Below are positions 36,232 through 41,921 of a DNA stretch of 41,921 bases, piece by piece; the first letter of the stretch is position 1; each line of letters opens with the position of its first letter. The notes under the pieces were generated by a model, which was given only the letters and a program-made list of their open reading frames with translations, was not told where the DNA came from and did no database searches. This DNA is from Bacteroidales bacterium (GTDB taxonomy: Bacteria; Bacteroidota; Bacteroidia; Bacteroidales; Muribaculaceae): assembly GCA_020860515.1 (NCBI GenBank), contig JAJBUG010000085.1:1-41921 (forward strand), given 5' to 3'. Both the position numbers and the translations under genes were made by a program.

Positions 36232-38180
36232 GCCTCACCTCCTTCCTCGTCTAAGTTGTCAAATAAGCTTTGCTCTTTGAACGGCTCATTTTCTAACGGC
36301 TCATTTTCTATTGTGTCTGTTGATTCATTCTTCGTACCGTCAATATATTTCTTTCTCGGCTTTTTCAGTACACGCTTATAGGCATCATAAATTGCAGCGG
36401 GCAAAGCACATAACACTACTTTCTCTCTTACTGTATCCCATAATTCCGAGTAGGGATCGCGCGAGGGTGAGAACACATATATCTTGATGGGTGATTTGAG
36501 TTCTTCCTTTTCGAGAATGGGCACAATGTATTCAATAGCCTTTTCATTATAGACTATTACCATGCTTTTATCACACTTGGCGAAATATCGGAGTACGTTT
36601 TTCTTCCATTTCTTGCCAAGGAAAATGGGTTGCTCATCATACAAGTCCTCTTTGATACAAAGCAAATCGGTTGCTGCTTGCATCAATTGCCGCATATTGG
36701 CCATCGTGGCTTGTCGTGGCACAAATTCAGTACGGTAGTACCGCAGAGAATTGGTTTTCAAGCCCTCAACATTTATACCTTTCGGAGTTGTATATCCCTG
36801 GATTACTCGCTTATTGCGTTCGTATGTAACATTCTCACAAATGCCATTCTCGTTATTAGTAACAAGAATGCACTGCCGCTTACCATTATCCTCCTCATTC
36901 AACTGCATCGTGGCATGAAGGGTTGTGCCAGAGCCAGCAAAGAAATCAAGAATTTTGATGGGCTTTTCGGGTAATGAAACTAATTTCAAAATCTCTTTGA
37001 ACAATTGAATTGGCTTAGGGGAGTTGAAAACTTTCTCCCCATCGAAAATAGATTGAAGATCCTTTGAACCATGAGTAGCAGTTCCATATTTATCTGCATC
37101 AAACCAAGTATGAGTAATTGAACCAAATTGCTCTTGCTCAAAAAGGAATACTTTCATTTGAGGTCTTCCGTTTCCTGATTTACCAAATAATATTCTGTTG
37201 TCTAGGAAGGCACTGGAGAATTTCTCTGGAGAAATTCTCCAGCGCCTTCCACGCGGTGGAAGGTGCTGCTCTCCAGTTTTGGGGTTTGTTATTGGATAGG
37301 TCAGGTTGGGCCTAACATGTGGAGCATCAAATGGGTCTGCTTTCCATGGTCCTCGCGGATCATTATCTGGGTTATCATATTTATCATTATCAACCTTTAT
37401 AGGGAAAAAGACGAATCCCTCATCACAATACCACGTTGAAGCATTAGATGGTTTTAATCTGCGATTTTGAATCCTTCGATGTTTTGCAAAGCAAATAATA
37501 AATTCGTGATTTACACTTATATCCGTATCATTTTGAAGAGATTGACGAGAGTGCCAAGGGATACTACTAATGAAATTTTCTGTCCCGAAAATTTCATCGC
37601 ACAGGAGTTTTAGTTGTGCTTGTTCGTTATCATCGATAGAGATGAAAATTACACCTCGGTCGCTAAGGAGCTGTTTAGCGATTCGAAGGCGTTTGGACAT
37701 GAAAGAGAGCCATTTTGAATGGCGATATTCATCTTCCTTATCTACGTAAGCATCGTTATATACAAAATCCTTGTTGCCTGTATTGTAGGGTGGGTCGATA
37801 TAGATAACATCGATTTTGCCAGCATGGGTATAGGTGAGGGCAGTGAGGGCATGAAGATTATCACCCTCAATCAGAATATGATTAGGGCTATCTTCTGTCG
37901 TTCCCTTAATATATTTATTCTTCACCTCCGTAAGTACCGGAAGTTCATCGAGCATACGCTCTTCTACATCTTCGGGTTTGTCCTCCCATACCAAACCGTA
38001 TTTCTTTTGCTGTCTCAGCAACCCAAGCAATGCAGCACGGTCATCAGGGGTCAATCCCTCCAATGTGCGTATTTTGTTGGCTAAAGCTTCTTTGTCGATT
38101 GCCACGGTATTAGTGTCATACCCCGACTGATACCCGCTTCGGATTGTGTTAGATTGGTTTGACTTCTTAGTACCTCCCAT
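36228..38180 (-). CDS. Type III DNA methyltransferase Mod
   Basis: A 650-residue beta-class N6-adenine methyltransferase: motif IV DPPYNTG (about residues 129-135) precedes motif I DFFAGSGTT (about 420). The middle region carries the target recognition domain (PPRGRRWRISPEKF, DNRILFG). I start at ATG 38180 (MGGTKKSNQSNTIRSGY), since the extension upstream lies in a structured leader. The C-terminus has a 15-bp tandem duplication (ENEPL, ENEPF). A 46-bp near-perfect palindrome lies within the coding region at 37205-37250. Mod gives sequence specificity and protects host DNA. Confidence 0.9.
   Translation of the reverse strand: MGGTKKSNQSNTIRSGYQSGYDTNTVAIDKEALANKIRTLEGLTPDDRAALLGLLRQQKKYGLVWEDKPEDVEERMLDELPVLTEVKNKYIKGTTEDSPNHILIEGDNLHALTALTYTHAGKIDVIYIDPPYNTGNKDFVYNDAYVDKEDEYRHSKWLSFMSKRLRIAKQLLSDRGVIFISIDDNEQAQLKLLCDEIFGTENFISSIPWHSRQSLQNDTDISVNHEFIICFAKHRRIQNRRLKPSNASTWYCDEGFVFFPIKVDNDKYDNPDNDPRGPWKADPFDAPHVRPNLTYPITNPKTGEQHLPPRGRRWRISPEKFSSAFLDNRILFGKSGNGRPQMKVFLFEQEQFGSITHTWFDADKYGTATHGSKDLQSIFDGEKVFNSPKPIQLFKEILKLVSLPEKPIKILDFFAGSGTTLHATMQLNEEDNGKRQCILVTNNENGICENVTYERNKRVIQGYTTPKGINVEGLKTNSLRYYRTEFVPRQATMANMRQLMQAATDLLCIKEDLYDEQPIFLGKKWKKNVLRYFAKCDKSMVIVYNEKAIEYIVPILEKEELKSPIKIYVFSPSRDPYSELWDTVREKVVLCALPAAIYDAYKRVLKKPRKKYIDGTKNESTDTIENEPLENEPFKEQSLFDNLDEEGGEA
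37205..37250. repeat. Large inverted repeat within mod
   Basis: Arms 37205-37226 and 37229-37250 are complementary at 21 of 22 positions, separated by TG. They code for part of the region before DNRILFG. A further partial copy follows at 37258-37276. Confidence 0.85.
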
Positions 38181-38194
38181 ACGCAAAGCGTGGG
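38176..38194 (-). promoter_or_regulatory. Hairpin that buries the mod start codon
   Basis: In the mod transcript, CCCACGC (38194-38188) can fold back on GCGUAUGGG (38184-38176) around a UUU loop, with UA bulged. The AUG of mod lies within the 3' arm. The 5' arm can alternatively pair over 8 bp with 38266-38273 further upstream. Confidence 0.55.
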
Positions 38195-38245
38195 TATCTT
38201 GCAATTGCCCGTCCCGCTTTCGAGGCTCTCGCATTGCCTTTCAGA

Positions 38246-38362
38246 TTAGAACGGACAACGCAGAAACCCACGCGGTGAGGCATATATACCAAGCATTTCT
38301 CCCATCCATTGTGAATAGGAGATAGCAAGGGCATGTATATACATATCCTCAACACGGGGCAT
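38246..38362 (-). CDS. Candidate 38-codon leader ORF of mod
   Basis: An ORF starting MPRVEDMYIHALAISYSQ and ending GFLRCPF inside the mod leader. Its first 21 codons are repeated at 41553-41619 with one amino-acid change (E5 to V) and one silent change at Ser17. Codons 30-33 contain the 8-nt segment that can pair with the sequestering arm near the mod start. No Shine-Dalgarno-like sequence is clear. Two changes are too few to prove coding. Confidence 0.35.
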   Translation of the reverse strand: MPRVEDMYIHALAISYSQWMGEMLGIYASPRGFLRCPF

Positions 38363-38364
38363 CT
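38298..38364. repeat. 67-bp direct repeat B, copy 1
   Basis: Matches 41553-41619 at 65 of 67 positions in the same orientation. Contains the 12-bp palindrome ATGTATATACAT and the start of the 38-codon ORF. Confidence 0.9.
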
Positions 38365-38431
38365 ACAGTTGCCAAGTTCTTGAATCTGAAAAAAGTGTAA
38401 TTTGCGAGATTACGAAAGCCAAGAACAAGAC

Positions 38432-38545
38432 GCTTGTAAACGCCTCGGTATGTAAAGTTAGTGATTCGCCCGAGCCCACTCTTGGGCACCCTCTGGCTCA
38501 TCACAACACAAAATTACTCCAAAATTCCCAATTCACCAAATTTTT
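38432..38545. repeat. 114-bp direct repeat A, copy 1
   Basis: Matches 39609-39722 at 112 of 114 positions, same orientation. It contains a full minus-strand promoter and the first hairpin of the transcript. One difference falls in the stem (breaking a pair here) and one in the loop. It is copy 1 that serves mod. Confidence 0.92.
38509..38540 (-). promoter_or_regulatory. Promoter of the mod-res operon (in repeat A)
   Basis: Minus strand: TTTG (38537-38540), 20 nt, TAATTTTG (38509-38516). A perfect match to the Bacteroidota consensus, directed toward mod. Confidence 0.75.
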
Positions 38546-38580
38546 GTTATAATATCTTTCAGATTTTGTATTTAATTTGT

Positions 38581-39579
38581 TTACAATAGTCGTTTTAGTT
38601 CTTTTTTCAAAGTTTCAGCATCTGGAAGATAAAGTTGGTATTTGCTTACAAATAGATTGTTGTTTATACCTTCGGTTGCATATTCAACAGTTAAGTCATC
38701 TTTATAGGCTCCCAAAACAATACCTATTGGAGCTGAATCTCCCTCGGTACAAATTTCATGTTTGTAATAATTAAGATATAAGTTCATTTGTCCTATATTT
38801 TCATGACGTACCATACCTGTTTTGAGGTCAATAAGAATATACGTTTTTAAGATACAATGGTAAAAGACCAAATCGACATAGAAATGCCGACCTCCAATCA
38901 TTATGTGTTGCTGACGCCCAACAAAAGCAAATCCTCTTCCTAATTCCAATAAGAATGTCTGAAGATTATCCAAAATTGCTTTTTCTAATTTCTTTTCTGA
39001 ATGAATAACGGGTAGTCCTAAGAAATCTAATACCATAGGATCTCGGATTATATCCTGAGGTTTGATAGTTTCTTGGCCTTTCTCAGCTAAGGCCATTACC
39101 CCTTCTTTGTCAGTTGATAAAGCTAAACGATGAAAAAGCATTGATTTCATTTGACGTTTTAGTTCTCTTACCGACCAGCGCTCTCGTTCACATTGTTTAG
39201 TGTAAAATGATATTTCAAGTTCATTGTCTGCCTTAAGAATCTCGAAATAATGGCTCCATGTCAAAAGGTGAGACACTGTCTCACCTTTTTGAAAATTAAG
39301 GTAAAATTTACGAATATAAATAAGATTAGATCGACTAAAGCCTTTCCCATAACGTAAAGTTAAGTCTTTGGATAATCGGTTTATAAGTTCAGAACCATAT
39401 TCGGCACGCACTTCACCACCTTGTTCAAATTCAACTATGTATTTACCTATGTGCCAATAAGTAGTGACTAATGTATTATTTATTGTTGTGGAGATGTGAG
39501 TATGAGCATTAGCCAGTAAGCAACCAATGTCTTTAATAAGAGTAGTATATTTTGATTCAAATAAATTGGCAGTTCCCAT
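38581..39579 (-). CDS. DUF1016/YhcG-type PD-(D/E)XK nuclease
   Basis: A 332-residue protein with the N-terminal DUF1016 region (TTYWHIGKYIVEFEQGG, YGSELINRLSKDLTLRYGKGFS) and C-terminal nuclease domain with FVGRQQHI, YVDLVFYH and LIDLKTG, the D...DxK core. Such proteins are often found inside or beside restriction-modification loci, with no settled function. The gene sits exactly between the two copies of repeat A, and its promoter is in copy 2, so gene plus upstream repeat look like a cassette inserted upstream of mod. Confidence 0.88.
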   Translation of the reverse strand: MGTANLFESKYTTLIKDIGCLLANAHTHISTTINNTLVTTYWHIGKYIVEFEQGGEVRAEYGSELINRLSKDLTLRYGKGFSRSNLIYIRKFYLNFQKGETVSHLLTWSHYFEILKADNELEISFYTKQCERERWSVRELKRQMKSMLFHRLALSTDKEGVMALAEKGQETIKPQDIIRDPMVLDFLGLPVIHSEKKLEKAILDNLQTFLLELGRGFAFVGRQQHIMIGGRHFYVDLVFYHCILKTYILIDLKTGMVRHENIGQMNLYLNYYKHEICTEGDSAPIGIVLGAYKDDLTVEYATEGINNNLFVSKYQLYLPDAETLKKELKRLL

Positions 39580-39608
39580 TGTAATAAATATGATTTAGTA
39601 AGATCTTG

Positions 39609-39722
39609 GCTTGTAAACGCCTCGGTATGTAAAGTTAGTGATTCGCCCGAGCCCTCTCTTGGGCTCCCTCTGGCTCATCACAACACAAAATTACTCCAAA
39701 ATTCCCAATTCACCAAATTTTT
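39609..39722. repeat. 114-bp direct repeat A, copy 2
   Basis: Second copy, 30 bp upstream of the DUF1016 ATG. The inner stem is perfect here (GAGCCC/GGGCTC). Sequence similarity ends sharply at both sides. Confidence 0.92.
39686..39717 (-). promoter_or_regulatory. Promoter of the DUF1016 gene (in repeat A)
   Basis: Minus strand: TTTG (39714-39717), 20 nt, TAATTTTG (39686-39693), identical to the mod promoter. It gives a leader of about 100 nt that contains the repeat A hairpin. Confidence 0.75.
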
Positions 39723-39778
39723 TTGAAGTATAGATTGATTTTTATTCCAATTTATGAAAAGGAATGACAAAAAATAAG

Positions 39779-39786
39779 TAACTTTG
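39779..39786 (+). promoter_or_regulatory. Promoter -7 box of the AAA-ATPase gene
   Basis: TAACTTTG followed by CC, 30 bp before ATG 39816. No good TTTG at the -33 position. Confidence 0.5.
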
Positions 39787-39815
39787 CCATAAAGTAATTT
39801 AAAATTTGATTGACA

Positions 39816-41552
39816 ATGAAAAGAATACCTCTTGGAATATCCAATTATGAGAAGATTGTTGAAGGAGACTTTTATTATATCGACAAGTCGAATTATATTC
39901 CCGTAGTGGAGAATCGCTCCAACTTTGTGATGTTGGCACGTCCCCGCCGCATGGGCAAGAGCCTATTTTCAAGCATGCTGGCCTCATACTATGACATCAA
40001 CAATAAAGACCGATTCCAGGAACTTTTCGGCAACCTATGGATAGGGAGCCATCCCACACCCGAGGTTAACAAGTACTTGGTGCTTCAGTTTGATTTCTCG
40101 AAAGTAGAGAGGGACATAGACGAATTGCGCCATAATTTCGGCAAATATGTCAAGGGGCGTGTTTGGGATTATTTTTCTCGCTATAAGGAATATTACAGTC
40201 AAGATCAAATAGACCATGCTCTTTCCTACGACAGCCCTGTGAATTTGATCAACGCACTAATTGATGCCTCACGCTTCAATAAACTGTACACATATCTCAT
40301 CATTGATGAGTATGACAACTTCACAAACTCAGTGCTTGCTGCACGCGGCGTAGAGGAACATCGCAAGATTACCCATGGCATGGGATTTTATCGCAATTTC
40401 TTTCAGAGTTTCAAAGATGCCTTTGATCGCATTTACATGACAGGCGTAACCCCAGTCACCTACGACGACCTCACCTCTGGATTCTCAATAGCCACCCTGG
40501 TAGCGCTTGAGCGCAGATTCAATCAAATCGTTGGCGTTACAGAAACCGAACTTCGCACGATGATTGATTATTATCGCGAGCAAGGTCTTATCCAGCGTGA
40601 TACCGATACCATCGTGGCGGAGATGAAGCCTTGGTACAACAATTTCTGTTTTTCTTCACGTTGTTATGGAGAAGAAGATTCAATCTATAATACCAACATG
40701 GTGATGAATTACATGGGTAAAATCACTGAAGAGGATATTACGCCTGAGGTAATGATAGACCGAAGTGCCAGAACAGACACTAACAAGCTCGATTACCTAA
40801 TCCTCACAGAGGAACTTAGGAACAAAGAGCATCGCATTGAGACAATAGAGGAAATTTGTGCCAAAGGTTACACCACCGGTGATGTAGAGCCTCAATTTTC
40901 AGCCATTGATGCTGGCGATGATGAGAATTTTAAGAGCATTCTCTTCTATTATGGCACCCTGACCTATGGCGGTTGGGATGAAAGCGGCGATACAATTCTT
41001 AAGGTGACAAATCGCACTATGGCTGACCTTTATCTTGGCTACATGAAGCGAATCGCTATGGAGCAAGGACTAAATGTGGACAAGTTGCAGCGAGGGCTTA
41101 ATAAGACTATCGAAATGGCAGCCGTCCAAGGCGATTGGCAGCCTATGGCTGATGCCATAGGGGAGTTATATAAGAAATACTCAAGCGTCCGCAATTCAAT
41201 CGGTGGAGAAGCCGATGTGCAAGGTTTCCTCCGAGGCATGCTCTGTCTTAACAAGTACTTTGCGCTATGGCCTGAATTGGAACTTGGAGGCGGATACTGT
41301 GACATCCTCCTTCTGCCAAAGGACGCCCCTAACTGCCCCACCAAGCATAGCTATCTAATAGAGCTAAAGTATATGAAAAAAGATGAACGATCCTTGGAAT
41401 TGGTAGAAGACGAAGCTGCAAAGCAGTTACGGAGGTATTTAACTGATACTCGTCTTGCCGAGACAGGATTGTTGCAAGGCACCGAGCTTACGCCTCTTTG
41501 CCTCGTCTTTCAAAACCAAACTCTCATATCCAAAAAGGTGATTGAGTTGTAG
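39816..41552 (+). CDS. AAA-ATPase-like protein with C-terminal PD-(D/E)XK domain
   Basis: A 578-residue protein of the AAA-ATPase_like plus PDDEXK_9 family: IPLGISNYEKIVEGDFYYIDKS, Walker A-like RPRRMGKSLF, Walker B YLIIDEYDNF, and C-terminal GGYCDILLL...YLIELKYMKKDE as nuclease core. The family has many copies in gut Bacteroidales; function unknown, with defence or mobile-element roles suspected. ATG 39816 is preferred to a TTG two codons before. It is the only plus-strand gene of this region and its stop codon directly abuts repeat B copy 2, so it looks inserted. Confidence 0.88.
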   Translation: MKRIPLGISNYEKIVEGDFYYIDKSNYIPVVENRSNFVMLARPRRMGKSLFSSMLASYYDINNKDRFQELFGNLWIGSHPTPEVNKYLVLQFDFSKVERDIDELRHNFGKYVKGRVWDYFSRYKEYYSQDQIDHALSYDSPVNLINALIDASRFNKLYTYLIIDEYDNFTNSVLAARGVEEHRKITHGMGFYRNFFQSFKDAFDRIYMTGVTPVTYDDLTSGFSIATLVALERRFNQIVGVTETELRTMIDYYREQGLIQRDTDTIVAEMKPWYNNFCFSSRCYGEEDSIYNTNMVMNYMGKITEEDITPEVMIDRSARTDTNKLDYLILTEELRNKEHRIETIEEICAKGYTTGDVEPQFSAIDAGDDENFKSILFYYGTLTYGGWDESGDTILKVTNRTMADLYLGYMKRIAMEQGLNVDKLQRGLNKTIEMAAVQGDWQPMADAIGELYKKYSSVRNSIGGEADVQGFLRGMLCLNKYFALWPELELGGGYCDILLLPKDAPNCPTKHSYLIELKYMKKDERSLELVEDEAAKQLRRYLTDTRLAETGLLQGTELTPLCLVFQNQTLISKKVIEL

Positions 41553-41619
41553 TCTCCCATCCATTGCGAATAGGAGATAGCAAGGGCATGTATATACATA
41601 TCCACAACACGGGGCATCT
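41553..41619. repeat. 67-bp direct repeat B, copy 2
   Basis: Begins at the first base after the AAA-ATPase stop codon. Holds the first 21 codons of the leader ORF on the minus strand, then runs into the ATPase gene, so the ORF is cut off here. Confidence 0.9.
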
Positions 41620-41645
41620 TTGCCTTCATTTCTCATGTAATGGTG

Positions 41646-41921
41646 CTATCCCTTAGATTTGATAGTTACGTATTTCTGCTCCTTACGTTTAGGATTCTCA
41701 GGATGAGTGTATGCCAACCCATTGCCAAGTAAGGGATCAATATGTCTAATTTTAAATTTGACCCTATTAGTTCTACCAAATTTATCCAGTATTTCCTTTA
41801 GGGATTTTGGTTCTCTACAGAACTTCAATATTTCTTCGCTTAGAGAACCATTTTGATGATCCCTTCGCTGGCTATCTTGATCCCTTTGGCCATTTTGATG
41901 ATCCCTTTGCTGGCTATCTTG
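41646..41921 (-). CDS. 3' end of a gene with a C-terminal winged-helix domain
   Basis: The frame is open from the window edge to the stop at 41646 (91 residues), so the start lies outside. The last 60 residues (EILKFCREPKSLKEILDKFG, IDPLLGNGLAYTHPENPKRKEQKY) match the C-terminal winged helix found in Fic proteins and in AlbA_2/ATP-binding putative regulators; which of these it is cannot be told. Before it lies a hydrophilic tandem repeat of about 14 residues (QDSQQRDHQNGQRD, then QDSQRRDHQNG), coded by 42-bp DNA repeats. Confidence 0.65.
   Translation of the reverse strand, partial: QDSQQRDHQNGQRDQDSQRRDHQNGSLSEEILKFCREPKSLKEILDKFGRTNRVKFKIRHIDPLLGNGLAYTHPENPKRKEQKYVTIKSKG
41838..41921. repeat. 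42-bp tandem repeat inside the truncated gene
   Basis: The plus-strand words 'ccattttgatgatccctt' and 'gctggctatcttgatccc' alternate. The unit starts at the window edge and repeats once in the window; more copies may lie beyond it. Confidence 0.75.

Larger units (their letters stand above)
38181..38503 (-). promoter_or_regulatory. Structured leader of the type III mod gene
   Basis: The promoter at 38509-38540 gives a leader of about 320 nt before mod. From its 5' end it holds a stem closed by GTGAT/ATCAC with an inner GCCC/GGGC hairpin, a second stem (GTTCTTG/CAAGAAC) enclosing a GTAAT/ATTAC hairpin, a 38-codon ORF, and two exclusive pairings around the mod start. Parts recur in the window at 39609 and 41553. 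This is much longer than a normal leader in this organism, where most start sites lie within 50 nt of the ATG. Confidence 0.55.

Noticed and set aside
36281..36310. Phase-variable repeat in mod
   Set aside because: Two 15-bp copies at the 3' end; the unit is a multiple of three, so a change in number keeps the frame and cannot switch the gene off.
38167..38355. 62-codon frame across the mod leader
   Set aside because: It overlaps the mod start, lies in a different frame from the ORF shared with repeat B copy 2, and in copy 2 the same frame does not continue in a similar way. The 38-codon ORF is the better candidate.
38298..41619. Composite transposon bounded by repeat B
   Set aside because: No transposase or integrase gene lies between the copies, the copies are direct without terminal inverted ends, and no target duplication is visible.

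Overview
This window looks like a chromosomal segment of a gut-type Bacteroidales bacterium, possibly Muribaculaceae or a Prevotella relative. The reasons are the Bacteroidota promoter pattern (TTTG, about 20 nt, TAnnTTTG) found before many genes, the scarcity of strong Shine-Dalgarno sequences, and Bacteroidota families such as DUF5106, DUF5686, GH140 and FISUMP-like domains. The family calls come from reading motifs by eye; no database search was run.

Layout. (1) 244-2438: a WYL-domain regulator with its own promoter and palindromic operator, a small acidic protein and a PD-(D/E)XK nuclease of the PGN_0703 type, which together look like a compact defence island closed by a 19-bp hairpin. 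(2) 2615-10010: core genes clpB, a DUF5106 thioredoxin-fold protein, mnmA, a bifunctional-nuclease/UVR protein, a nucleoside permease and rsmE. (3) 22145-10032, minus strand: guaB, three envelope folding factors of the SurA/PpiD type, an OstA/LptA-like protein, rlmD, a CYTH protein and a large DUF5686 envelope protein. (4) 22247-28483, plus strand: a signalling locus with a membrane Ser/Thr kinase carrying MORN repeats, an exported FISUMP-like protein, an acidic hypothetical protein, an exported caspase-like protease, a stand-alone LytTR regulator, two zinc-ribbon/FHA proteins and a UmuD-like protease. umuC lies tail to tail with umuD. (5) 30129-32304: an exported GH140 apiosidase-like hydrolase preceded by a possible 28-residue membrane peptide, and a flavin reductase-rubredoxin fusion. 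(6) 32362-41921: an accessory region with a DUF4143 ATPase behind 33-bp promoter repeats, a type III restriction-modification system whose Res subunit is split by one in-frame stop, a DUF1016/YhcG nuclease, an AAA-ATPase/PD-(D/E)XK protein and the 3' end of a further gene. Two families of direct repeats (114 bp and 67 bp) tie this region together.

The two most interesting items are these. First, the kinase-caspase-FHA-LytTR locus: its two main promoters (before the kinase and before lytTR) share a 35-nt block, spacer included, suggesting one regulon that links phosphorylation signalling, proteolysis and perhaps error-prone repair. Second, the roughly 320-nt leader of the type III mod gene: it holds a promoter-hairpin module that recurs upstream of the DUF1016 gene, a conserved 38-codon ORF, and two mutually exclusive pairings, one of which buries the mod start codon. 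That is the architecture of translational attenuation.
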